Origin: Elusimicrobiota bacterium
GTDB lineage: Bacteria; Elusimicrobiota; Endomicrobiia; Endomicrobiales; Endomicrobiaceae
DNA length: 12,730 nt
Assembly: GCA_031256695.1 (NCBI GenBank)
Contig: JAIRQB010000069.1
Coordinates: forward strand, 1 to 12,730
Direction: 5' to 3'
Shown here: positions 7,047 through 12,730 of the stretch, piece after piece
Position numbering within the stretch: position 1 is the stretch's first letter
Layout of the letters: each line of letters begins with the position of its first letter
Made by a program: the position numbers and the translations under genes
Notes under the pieces: model-generated
The model's database searches: none
The model's input: only the letters and a program-made list of their open reading frames with translations
Told to the model about the DNA's origin: nothing

Positions 7047-7053
7047 TTTATTT

Positions 7054-7059
7054 TCCTCT
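7054..7059 (-). promoter_or_regulatory. Ribosome binding site that sets the GH57 start
   Basis: AGAGGA on the minus strand lies 7 nt before the ATG at 7044-7046. The ATG ten codons further upstream (7074-7076) has no purine-rich site in front of it, so the shorter protein is the better model. Confidence 0.7.
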
Positions 7060-7152
7060 ATAATTTTGACTTGCATTTTTCAATTTTATTTCAAAGCAAG
7101 CGCCGAATTCTTAAATTCCCTCAAGACGCCGTTTTTTAAATTAGCCAAATAT

Positions 7153-7356
7153 TTATCCGCCCGCTGTAATTCTTAAAATTTCCAATTCATCTCCGTCTTT
7201 TAAAACTGTCTTGTCTAATAAATTCTTGCCCGCAATTGTTCCATTATGAGCGATAAAAACAGTTTCAATTTTCACATTTATTTCTTTTAGGAAATCGGCA
7301 ATATAAACTTTTTCTTTAATCTCTTTCTCTTTTCCATTGACTTTAATTTTAATCAT
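7153..7356 (-). CDS. thiS: ThiS/MoaD-like sulfur carrier protein
   Basis: 67 aa, the usual ThiS length. The ubiquitin-like beta-grasp pattern is clear: MIKIKVNGKEKEI opens with two strands, followed by a helix around ADFLKEI, then VFIAHNGTIAGKN, the LKDGDELEIL strand and a C-terminal TAGG. The terminal Gly-Gly is the site that is adenylated and then thiocarboxylated. In thiamine synthesis this thiocarboxylate donates sulfur to ThiG for the thiazole ring. No thiF, thiG, thiH or moeB is nearby, so another sulfur-transfer role (molybdopterin, tungstopterin or cysteine/tRNA thiolation) remains possible, and the gene symbol is provisional. The start at 7356 has GGAG 6 nt upstream; an ATG four codons earlier (7368) has no good site. 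It lies between the amidase-like gene (53 nt upstream) and GH57 (106 nt downstream), on the same strand. Confidence 0.78.
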   Translation of the reverse strand: MIKIKVNGKEKEIKEKVYIADFLKEINVKIETVFIAHNGTIAGKNLLDKTVLKDGDELEILRITAGG

Positions 7357-7362
7357 ATCTGT

Positions 7363-7366
7363 CTCC
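7363..7366 (-). promoter_or_regulatory. Ribosome binding site that sets the ThiS start
   Basis: GGAG lies 6 nt before the ATG at 7354-7356. It falls inside the four-codon extension of the longer reading, which itself lacks a site. The resulting 67-aa protein matches normal ThiS length. Confidence 0.65.
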
Positions 7367-7409
7367 ATTGTTTTTGCATCTTTTGCCGCCTAAAAGACGT
7401 CAAAAAAAT

Positions 7410-8465
7410 CTAAAAATACATATCTAAATTGCTGAAATATGCCTCAACTTGAGGCGGGAGAGAAGTTTGAAGCGTTTTAGCCGCTGAAAATGCTTTCGCT
7501 ATTTCTGTTTCAGAATTTTGACAAATAATAAATGCCGCAATTCCTAATTCTTTTAACGGAACTCCAACTGCCGTCAATTTAGCCATATTTACAACTCTTA
7601 AAAAACCTTTCCCTGATTTTTTTTGAATTTCTTTAGTCCTTTCGTCAAAACAGCCGTAAATGCCGTCGCCTATGCCGTTTTGGTCTATTGGTCCCTCTAT
7701 TGAGATAAGTATTTTCCCGTCCCTAACAGTTTCATTTAAAAATGAAATCAATGGTTTTCTTTCTCCGAAAATATCAGGGGTTTCTATAGTTTCTATTTTG
7801 CATTTTGCGCTTAATAGTTTTTCATATACATAATTGAAAGACGGCTTATAAATATCTTTTGCTGATTGGCTCGGCAGCAGGACTGAAGTCTCTGCTATGC
7901 TGTTTTTTAAAGTGGCAGAAAAAGCAGGATAAGCGGCGGCAAACATTTTCAACAAAATGTCTAAACCGCTTGCGATAAAACCTATTGACGGATAAAAAGA
8001 AATTCCGTCCGTTGAAGTTTTGACGAATTGTTTAACGAAATCGGATGCTATCAAAGGCGAGATAAAAGAATAGAGATTTAGAGAAGCGGCGGGCGCTAAA
8101 ACAGAACCGCCGCCGTCTGAGGCTATTGCGCAATCATTTATGCGGTAAAAAACATTTAAGGCGCTTGCGGCGCTGCTGCCGCTCATAAAAGAAGTTGTAA
8201 GAGGATTCTTGAGATAAATATCTACGGCTCTGCCGCCTGCCGTCATAAAATCAGTTGTGTGGCGCAAAAAACCGGCGACGCTCATTTTATCTATTAGGCT
8301 TGACGGTATCGCTTTTGTGTCTTTGACGCCGAGATAATATGCCTCGTCTAATCGGCAGACTTTATTTATAACTAAAGGATTTACGCTTTTTACCGTATTA
8401 AAAGGATTTTTAAGCGCCAGAAAAGTCTTTTTGGCGCATCCTGCAATTTTTTCTTTATCAATCAT
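7410..8465 (-). CDS. Divergent short amidase-signature-family protein
   Basis: 351 aa, against about 450-500 for typical amidase-signature enzymes (GatA, FAAH, malonamidase). The Ser-cisSer-Lys triad can be traced. YYLGVKDT supplies Lys48, as in the family's AVKDN motif. FMSGSSAAS supplies the cis-Ser (Ser97). ASDGGGSVLAPAA supplies the nucleophile Ser121, as in TDTGGSIRIPA. Ser97 and Ser121 are 24 residues apart, exactly as Ser217 and Ser241 in FAAH. STDGISFYPSIGFIASGLD (151-169) matches the following RSxDGLSxTPSVGPIA block. The usual second Gly-Gly after SS is replaced by Ala-Ala, and the Lys to cis-Ser distance is short (49 residues against about 70). It probably hydrolyses a small amide, substrate unknown; loss of activity cannot be excluded. 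There is no signal peptide. Only a weak GGA precedes the start. ThiS-like and GH57 genes follow on the same strand. Confidence 0.7.
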   Translation of the reverse strand: MIDKEKIAGCAKKTFLALKNPFNTVKSVNPLVINKVCRLDEAYYLGVKDTKAIPSSLIDKMSVAGFLRHTTDFMTAGGRAVDIYLKNPLTTSFMSGSSAASALNVFYRINDCAIASDGGGSVLAPAASLNLYSFISPLIASDFVKQFVKTSTDGISFYPSIGFIASGLDILLKMFAAAYPAFSATLKNSIAETSVLLPSQSAKDIYKPSFNYVYEKLLSAKCKIETIETPDIFGERKPLISFLNETVRDGKILISIEGPIDQNGIGDGIYGCFDERTKEIQKKSGKGFLRVVNMAKLTAVGVPLKELGIAAFIICQNSETEIAKAFSAAKTLQTSLPPQVEAYFSNLDMYF

Positions 8466-8570
8466 TTTTAGTCCATTATTTAATTGCTAATTGTTAATTT
8501 TTAACTTGCCTCTATTGCAGATATTTCTTTCTCTGTAAATTCGTATAAATCATAGACAACAAATTAAAAA

Positions 8571-8598
8571 GTTAAGAATTATGAGTTAAGAGTTATGA
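8571..8598 (+). repeat. Tandem pair of a 14-nt AT-rich repeat
   Basis: GTTAAGAATTATGA (8571-8584) is followed directly by GTTAAGAGTTATGA (8585-8598), differing at one base. The segment 8583-8599 reappears inverted at 8718-8734. Confidence 0.65.
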
Positions 8599-8717
8599 AC
8601 ATAAAACATAAAGCATTCGCAAAACAATATTTAACAGCAGTTTTTTTACAGACAACAGTCTTACCGCTTCTGTCAAGATAAGACGCTGCGAAAGTTTGCT
8701 TTTAGCGGCTATAACTA

Positions 8718-8734
8718 TTCATAACTCTTAACTC
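8718..8734 (-). repeat. Inverted copy of the 14-nt repeat downstream of yhfT
   Basis: TTCATAACTCTTAACTC is the exact 17-nt reverse complement of 8583-8599. It starts 13 nt beyond the yhfT stop codon. The two arms are 118 nt apart, giving a 152-bp element with inverted ends. Confidence 0.6.
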
Positions 8735-8746
8735 TTCGTTTTCAAC

Positions 8747-10042
8747 TTATTTTGCCGCAGGCAAAACATAAAGCCCTAAAACAACTAATATATTTACAAC
8801 TATTCCAAAAAGTATAGCGGCAACAGGACCTACGGCAATGTCAACGATGGGCTTTTTGGATTGTTTATTTAATAAAACGCAAGCGATGATAAACATAGGT
8901 CCAACGCCTGAAATCATAGCCTCAGCCGCAAAAGCAGAGCCGATTAAAAGAGCAATTTCCAAAACCTTATTCATTGCTGTTCTTATATGCTCTCCCATTT
9001 CTCTAATGCCGGGGAATTTATCTAAAACTTTCGCAAAGAAATTGATTAAGAACACTTCTGCCGTAATCATAGCGGCTCCCGCTATAAAAGCAAAAATAGG
9101 CTGTCCCGTCAGCAAAAAGCCTATTACAAAAACAAAAGTGCAGCCTACAGCGCCATAGACGCCGGTCACTACAGCGGTAGTTAAAACGAGAGGCACAAAG
9201 CCTATAGCCCTTGCAAAAGCGGCAAGAGCGGCGCTTGAAATCTCTCCTTTAGAAAGCAGATTTAAAGATATGGGGTCGCCTGCTAAAATTGAAAGGCTAG
9301 TCCCTGCAGCCACTAAACCGCCAAGCGCCGCAAGATAGGGCCAGTTTTTCTGTATTCTTGCCACTTGAGTTGAAAAGACCGCCGTGAGTTGAGAAGTTGA
9401 TGCGCCGCCGGATTTTTTAACGCCTGCCGCAAAGATTAACATCATTATCACTCCTGTAAACATAGCAAGACCTGGAGCGTTTAATGTAATTTTATAATCG
9501 CCTAAATTGATAATGCCGATTCGGGCTATTATGAAATAAGCCAAAATAGCGATAGCGGCGGCAAGGACTGCTTTTTTAAATCCGTGCTGATAACCTATGG
9601 CTACAGCCGGGAAAAGCGCAAAAGCGACTATTACAGGCGCTGCAACCCGCCCTAAAGGCGCTAAAAAGTTATACGGCAAAAGTTTAAAAGCCGACACTAT
9701 TGATTCTAAACCTGCCAAAATTCCAAGCCCGTAAAGAGCGCCTATTATTGCCGCAAGTATAGTCCCAAACAGAGTTGAAGGGCAAAATACCCCTATCATA
9801 TCCGTCGTAAGCAAAAGGCAATGTATTAGGATAATTGACGCCGCTATTGAAGTCGGTATAGCAAAGCCGATTACTAAACCAAAACTTATAGCAAAACTCA
9901 TAGCGGCAAGTTCTTTCCTGCTGACTTTGCCTTCAAAATACTGCGGGTATAGCGGACGAAATCCGTCATTGAAAACCGCAACTCCTCTGTTAGATAATAC
10001 AGACGCCAAAGCGCCTATAGCCATAATTACGATGTATCTCAT
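8747..10042 (-). CDS. yhfT: YhfT-family integral membrane transporter
   Basis: 431 aa, nearly the same length as E. coli YhfT (434). It is strongly hydrophobic throughout, with roughly 11-13 predicted spans and no signal peptide. Shared landmarks with YhfT, recalled from the family, are VAVFNDGFRPLYPQYFEG (21-38), TDMIGV (80-85), APVIVAFALFPAVAIGYQ, the cytoplasmic-looking segment RIQKNWPYLAALGGLVAAG, RAIGFVPLVLTTAVVTGVYG, and AMNKVLEIALLIGSAFAAEA. The family is a predicted inner-membrane transporter of unknown substrate. In E. coli it belongs to the yhf operon next to yhfU. Here GGGAGG starts straight after the yhfU stop codon and lies 4 nt before the ATG, so the two genes are tightly coupled. 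The usual yhf enzyme genes are not in the window. Gly/Ala-rich helices are normal for the family. Confidence 0.88.
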   Translation of the reverse strand: MRYIVIMAIGALASVLSNRGVAVFNDGFRPLYPQYFEGKVSRKELAAMSFAISFGLVIGFAIPTSIAASIILIHCLLLTTDMIGVFCPSTLFGTILAAIIGALYGLGILAGLESIVSAFKLLPYNFLAPLGRVAAPVIVAFALFPAVAIGYQHGFKKAVLAAAIAILAYFIIARIGIINLGDYKITLNAPGLAMFTGVIMMLIFAAGVKKSGGASTSQLTAVFSTQVARIQKNWPYLAALGGLVAAGTSLSILAGDPISLNLLSKGEISSAALAAFARAIGFVPLVLTTAVVTGVYGAVGCTFVFVIGFLLTGQPIFAFIAGAAMITAEVFLINFFAKVLDKFPGIREMGEHIRTAMNKVLEIALLIGSAFAAEAMISGVGPMFIIACVLLNKQSKKPIVDIAVGPVAAILFGIVVNILVVLGLYVLPAAK

Positions 10043-10052
10043 TTTTCCTCCC

Positions 10053-10424
10053 TTATCCTTCTATTTTTTTTATTATTGCCCCTATTAAAATAGGGACAAC
10101 TTTTTCATAATCGCTTCCCGTAAAGCCGAAAGCCTTTTTGCCTTTTTCCACTTCTGCGATGATTTTTTCATCGGATAAGATATTGCCCGGCATAGATATA
10201 GTGGCGCACTTATCTGCTCCAGCAAGAGCCAAAGCCATAGCAAGAGCTCCGCCGCCGCCCGTATTGCAAGCGCCTATATAATAGTCAACGGCGCTGTTTT
10301 TTAAATCCATAGCGGCGTCTAAATCATTTTTGACGCTAATTTCAAACTTATTGGGCGCGAGTTTTTCAATAAGTTTTGCGATTTCAGCCTTGTAAATCTG
10401 TCCGCCGACAACAATTTTCAGCAT
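10053..10424 (-). CDS. yhfU: YhfU-family (DUF2620) protein
   Basis: 123 aa, close to E. coli YhfU (117). The opening MLKIVVGGQIYKAEIAKLIE and the centre VDYYIGACNTGGGGALAMALAL (47-68) correspond to the YhfU signature DYYIGACNTGAGAALSIAIA. ATISMPGNI (74-82) and GKKAFGF (95-101) follow as in the family. It looks like a small cytoplasmic alpha/beta protein with a glycine-rich loop. Function is unknown, and a role as soluble partner or regulator of the YhfT transporter is inference from their constant pairing. The start at 10424 is chosen because GGAG lies 8 nt upstream and the protein then matches the family length. The longer open frame to 10535 has no supporting homology and would run across the candidate promoter. 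Confidence 0.85.
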   Translation of the reverse strand: MLKIVVGGQIYKAEIAKLIEKLAPNKFEISVKNDLDAAMDLKNSAVDYYIGACNTGGGGALAMALALAGADKCATISMPGNILSDEKIIAEVEKGKKAFGFTGSDYEKVVPILIGAIIKKIEG

Positions 10425-10432
10425 AATTTGCG

Positions 10433-10436
10433 CTCC
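10433..10436 (-). promoter_or_regulatory. Ribosome binding site that sets the YhfU start
   Basis: GGAG inside AAAGGAGCG lies 8 nt before the ATG at 10422-10424. It argues against the 37-codon upstream extension of the open frame. Confidence 0.7.
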
Positions 10437-10460
10437 TTTCAATAGATTTTTTGCTTTTGG

Positions 10461-10469
10461 ATTATAGCA
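10461..10469 (-). promoter_or_regulatory. Extended -10 promoter of yhfU-yhfT
   Basis: On the minus strand TGCTATAAT matches TGnTATAAT exactly, with the hexamer at 10461-10466. There is no recognisable -35 at 16-18 nt. The predicted start of transcription, about 10454, leaves a leader of roughly 30 nt carrying the ribosome binding site. Confidence 0.6.
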
Positions 10470-10563
10470 AACTCCTTTTTTGGGGCGGGCAGTGGAAAAA
10501 TGCGTTTTAAGATATGAAAAAGCGGCGATAGCCAAACAAAGATGTATTCAAACAATTCCTATC

Positions 10564-10623
10564 AATTCAAAACATTATATCGGCAATTTGAATTACAAAA
10601 TGAATTATAAAGCAGTTTGAATT
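10564..10623. repeat. TTTGAATT repeats in the divergent promoter region
   Basis: AATTCAAA (10564-10571) and TTTGAATT (10587-10594) form a perfect 8-bp inverted repeat. A near-identical direct copy, GCAATTTGAATT and GCAGTTTGAATT, occurs at 10583-10594 and 10612-10623. They lie between yhfU (-) and the flippase-like gene (+) and could bind a regulator. AT-rich composition makes chance similarity plausible. Confidence 0.35.
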
Positions 10624-10630
10624 GTCTTTT

Positions 10631-10639
10631 TGGTATTAT
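10631..10639 (+). promoter_or_regulatory. Candidate extended -10 promoter of the flippase-like gene
   Basis: TGGTATTAT resembles TGnTATAAT with one mismatch. No -35 at the proper distance is seen. It would start transcription about 40 nt before the ATG at 10686. Confidence 0.35.
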
Positions 10640-10685
10640 TGCAGGCGTTGCCTATCCTAATCAAAGATTATTTTAGGGAGTTTGT

Positions 10686-11660
10686 ATGAAGACAAAGCAT
10701 ATTTGGAAGATATTGTTGGGTTGCCTTTTTAGCGCGCTTCTTATCTATTTCACCTTGAAGCAAATAGATTTTAAAACCTCTATGGAATATGCCAAAAGCG
10801 CAAATTATACCGTCTTAATTGTCGCCGCTCTTATTTATGTATTGACATATGTCGCAAGGAGCGTCAGATTTTGTTTTCTCATTATGCCTATAAAGAAAAC
10901 GCCGCTATTTAAGAATTTCCCCTATACTGTTTTAGGTTTTTTTATGAATAATCTAATACCTTTGCGGATTGGAGAATTTATAAGAGCAAAAGTTACGGGC
11001 GAGAGGCTCGGCATTTCAAGAAGCGCTTCCCTTGCGGCTATAGTTGTGGAGAGACTTCTTGATATAACTATTTTCATTTTGTTTTTCTTTGCAGTGATGT
11101 ATTTTTTGCCTTTCCCTGACTTTATAGCCAAGTCCTTTTATCTATGCGCTTTTATTTTCGGAGGTCTTTTTATCGTCCTCTGGGGGCTCGCTATGCGCAA
11201 AGAAAAAACAATAAATTTGATTTGCAAAATTCCAATGCCTGCAAAAATTAAAAATTTGCTTTTGCAGACAGCCGATAAATTTATAAGCGGCTTAGACGTT
11301 TTGAAAAGCAAAAAGATTTTTGTTTGTTCTTTTGCTTTCTCAATAGCCGTTTGGATTATAGAAAGTTCATCTTTAATGATAGCCGCATCTGCTTGCGGTT
11401 TTAATATCTCTCTTGCGGGCGCCGCTTTCACAGTGATAATCATAGGCATAGGGGCAATAATACCAACCGCTCCCGGTTTTGTAGGCGCTTTTGAATTTAT
11501 GGGAGTAGCGGCTCTTTCTGCTCTAGGAATAGATAAAGACCAAGCCTTTTCCTGTATTATTGTCTATCATTTTATACAACTGACGGTAATTGCAACCTTG
11601 GGTCTCTCGTCTATATTTCTAACAAGAATTTCCTTCAAAGATTTATTTAAGTTTGAATAA
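10686..11660 (+). CDS. Flippase-like integral membrane protein (LPG_synthase_TM / UPF0104 type)
   Basis: 324 aa, typical length for stand-alone LPG_synthase_TM proteins, with about 7-8 membrane spans. Family landmarks are the first helix (8-23); YVARSVRFCFL (55-65); LIPLRIGEFIRAKVTGERLGISRSASLAAIVVERLLD (split here as LIPLRIGEFIRA, GISRSASLAAI and VVERLLD, 90-126), with the conserved R-x-G-E-x-x-R; and PTAPGFVGAFEFMG (260-273) followed by a helix with YHFIQL (294-299). The family includes the membrane part of MprF and proteins linked to lipid-linked glycan or aminolipid translocation. There is no C-terminal aminoacyl-transferase domain, so lysyl-lipid synthesis is not expected. It has a clear GGGAG site 5 nt before the ATG. 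The WecA-like gene follows after 46 nt without a terminator, which suggests a shared glycan or lipid role. Confidence 0.82.
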   Translation: MKTKHIWKILLGCLFSALLIYFTLKQIDFKTSMEYAKSANYTVLIVAALIYVLTYVARSVRFCFLIMPIKKTPLFKNFPYTVLGFFMNNLIPLRIGEFIRAKVTGERLGISRSASLAAIVVERLLDITIFILFFFAVMYFLPFPDFIAKSFYLCAFIFGGLFIVLWGLAMRKEKTINLICKIPMPAKIKNLLLQTADKFISGLDVLKSKKIFVCSFAFSIAVWIIESSSLMIAASACGFNISLAGAAFTVIIIGIGAIIPTAPGFVGAFEFMGVAALSALGIDKDQAFSCIIVYHFIQLTVIATLGLSSIFLTRISFKDLFKFE

Positions 11661-11706
11661 AAACATCTCGGACGGCGACATTTGCCAATAAAGATACGGA
11701 TAAAAA

Positions 11707-12730
11707 ATGAATTTTAATTCAGATTACTCTCTCGCTTTTTTTTGCGCTTTAATTCTTTCTGTAATTTTTACTCCCGTTTGCAGAGCGGCGGCGCTGAAAT
11801 TAAATATATTAGACAGACCTATTACGGACATAAAAACTCATAAAGCCAGCGTCCCTTATTTCGGCGGAGCGGCAATAGCCGCATCTTCAATTCTGTCGCT
11901 GTGCTTAATTAGGCTGATTACAAATTTCCCCGACGGAACTCTGCGGACTTTGCGCGGGATAATTTACGGCTCTTTGATTATATTTTTGCTCGGTCTCATT
12001 GACGATATTAAATATAAAGGACTCGGCTATAAATCAAAACTTTTCATACAAGCGGCAGCCGCTTCAATAGCAGTTTTAGGCTTTGATATAAGAATCAATT
12101 TTATTCCGATTTATTGGCTGTCGGCGCTTATGAGCATATTTTGGATAGTAGGCATCACAAATGCTTTCAACATCATAGACATTATGGACGGTCTTTCAAG
12201 CGGCATAGCCTCAATAGCGGCAGCCGCTTTCTTTTTTATATCTCTGCCGACTGAAATGATTTATGTAAATTTCTGCGCCCTTGCATTATGCGGGGCTTTG
12301 ATAGGCTTTATTCCCTATAACCTTTCAAAATCAAAAAAAATTTTTTTAGGAGATGCGGGCAGTTTATATGCGGGGTTTATTTTGTCTTGTCTTGCTATGG
12401 GGACATCTTATACAGCCATAGGCGATTTAGGGCTTTTTGCGCCGATTATAATCCTCGCTATTCCAATCTATGAAACTTTTCTTGTGAGTTTATTTAGAAT
12501 CAGAAAAGGCAAATCGCCTTTGCTTGGCAGTAAAGACCATTACGCTTTAAGACTTGAAAAGATGGGCTGGTCAAGGAAAAGAATTTTAATTACTACATAT
12601 TTTGTCTGTTGCTTTTTGGCTATAAGCGCTTTTTTATTTACAAAAATAGGTTCGGTTTTCTCAACTATTCTATTTGTCTTTATAATTGCAATTTCTTGGG
12701 CAGCCAGCATAAAACTTGCAGAGGTAAAAG
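11707..12730 (+). CDS. WecA/MraY-family undecaprenyl-phosphate sugar-1-phosphate transferase (3' end off window)
   Basis: 341 codons are visible with no stop; the 3' end lies beyond the window. It is a polytopic inner-membrane glycosyltransferase-4 protein that transfers a HexNAc-1-phosphate from UDP-sugar to undecaprenyl phosphate, the first step of O-antigen, teichoic acid or related glycans. Motifs: KASVPYFGGAAI (46-57); GLIDDIKYKGLGYKSKL (96-112) with the Asp99-Asp100 pair; TNAFNIIDIMDGLSSGI (151-167); FLGDAGSLYAGF (213-224); and GSKDHYALRLEKMG (274-287), equivalent to the H-x-x-x-R loop. Absence of MraY-specific features and presence of the PxxGG and DHxxxRL forms favour WecA/TagO over MraY. 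The ATG at 11707 has only a weak ACGGAT-like site. It probably forms one operon with the flippase-like gene. Confidence 0.87.
   Translation, partial: MNFNSDYSLAFFCALILSVIFTPVCRAAALKLNILDRPITDIKTHKASVPYFGGAAIAASSILSLCLIRLITNFPDGTLRTLRGIIYGSLIIFLLGLIDDIKYKGLGYKSKLFIQAAAASIAVLGFDIRINFIPIYWLSALMSIFWIVGITNAFNIIDIMDGLSSGIASIAAAAFFFISLPTEMIYVNFCALALCGALIGFIPYNLSKSKKIFLGDAGSLYAGFILSCLAMGTSYTAIGDLGLFAPIIILAIPIYETFLVSLFRIRKGKSPLLGSKDHYALRLEKMGWSRKRILITTYFVCCFLAISAFLFTKIGSVFSTILFVFIIAISWAASIKLAEVK

Larger units (their letters stand above)
8466..8746. other. Repeat-bearing intergenic region
   Basis: AT-rich, with stop codons in all frames that I followed and no credible gene. It contains a tandem 14-mer pair, an inverted copy of it near the end of yhfT, and a 16-nt sequence shared with 941-956. 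The promoter of the amidase-like gene may lie here, but I cannot point to it. No terminator with a T-run was found for yhfT, so read-through into the amidase-like gene is possible. Confidence 0.45.

Noticed and set aside
7371..7400. TCTTTT/AAAAGA inverted repeat between the amidase-like gene and thiS
   Set aside because: Only six A/T-rich pairs and no following T-run in the right place; not a convincing terminator.
8656..8690. Small hairpin GTCTTA/TAAGAC with flanking CAG/CTG as a yhfT terminator
   Set aside because: The stem is weak and no T-run follows on either strand.
8838..9158. 106-codon frame on + opposite yhfT
   Set aside because: Antisense shadow of a strongly supported membrane protein gene; no recognisable motifs.
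10425..10535. N-terminal extension of YhfU by 37 codons
   Set aside because: It crosses an extended -10 promoter, lacks similarity to the family, and an internal ATG has a proper ribosome binding site.
11138..11449. 103-codon frame on - opposite the flippase-like gene
   Set aside because: Antisense shadow; the + strand protein has clear family motifs over the same bases.
1..12730. tRNA genes, CRISPR arrays, insertion sequences
   Set aside because: Looked for T-loop motifs, regularly spaced repeats and transposase motifs on both strands; none seen.

Overview
The window reads as a chromosomal segment of an AT-rich Gram-negative bacterium. A Pal/OmpA-type lipoprotein and a secreted repeat protein ending in a beta-barrel-like aromatic strand imply an outer membrane. 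PTS, GH57, YhfT/YhfU and LA_2272-type repeat genes together would suit an anaerobic or gut-associated lineage. Elusimicrobiota or Endomicrobia is a guess from overall flavour, not a demonstrated assignment. I see no tRNA, rRNA, CRISPR array, transposase or phage gene.

Layout. (1) 1-123: the 3' end of a glucose-family PTS EIIB domain on +, closed by a strong bidirectional terminator shared with a convergent Pal-like lipoprotein (207-734, -). (2) 735-1124: a gap with a possible 29-codon lipoprotein-like ORF and a hairpin terminator. (3) 1125-2404 (-): a two-gene unit, an LA_2272-like surface repeat protein followed 14 nt later by exonuclease III (xth). (4) 2711-4743 (+): an N-acyl-D-amino-acid deacylase followed by a half-size EamA transporter. 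The upstream gap is rich in inverted repeats. (5) 4863-8465 (-): an amidase-signature homologue, an orphan ThiS-like sulfur carrier and a cytoplasmic GH57 glycosidase with a C-terminal beta-rich domain. (6) 8466-8746: a gap with tandem and inverted copies of a short AT-rich motif. (7) 8747-10424 (-): yhfU and yhfT, tightly coupled behind an extended -10 promoter. (8) 10686-12730 (+): a flippase-like (LPG_synthase_TM) membrane protein and a WecA/MraY-family sugar-phosphate transferase that runs off the window, probably part of a surface-glycan locus.

Themes. The most unusual part is the central stretch. YhfU and YhfT, poorly characterised and in E. coli part of the yhf operon with PLP-enzyme and phosphotriesterase-like genes, occur here without those partners. 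Instead they sit near a divergent amidase-signature protein, with an N-acyl-D-amino-acid deacylase 4 kb away. Uptake and hydrolysis of amidated or acylated amino-acid compounds is a reasonable hypothesis, but nothing in the sequence proves it. Three starts were moved inward on ribosome-binding-site evidence (GH57, ThiS, YhfU). Three candidate promoters share an extended -10 of the form TGnTATAAT or TGnTATTAT.
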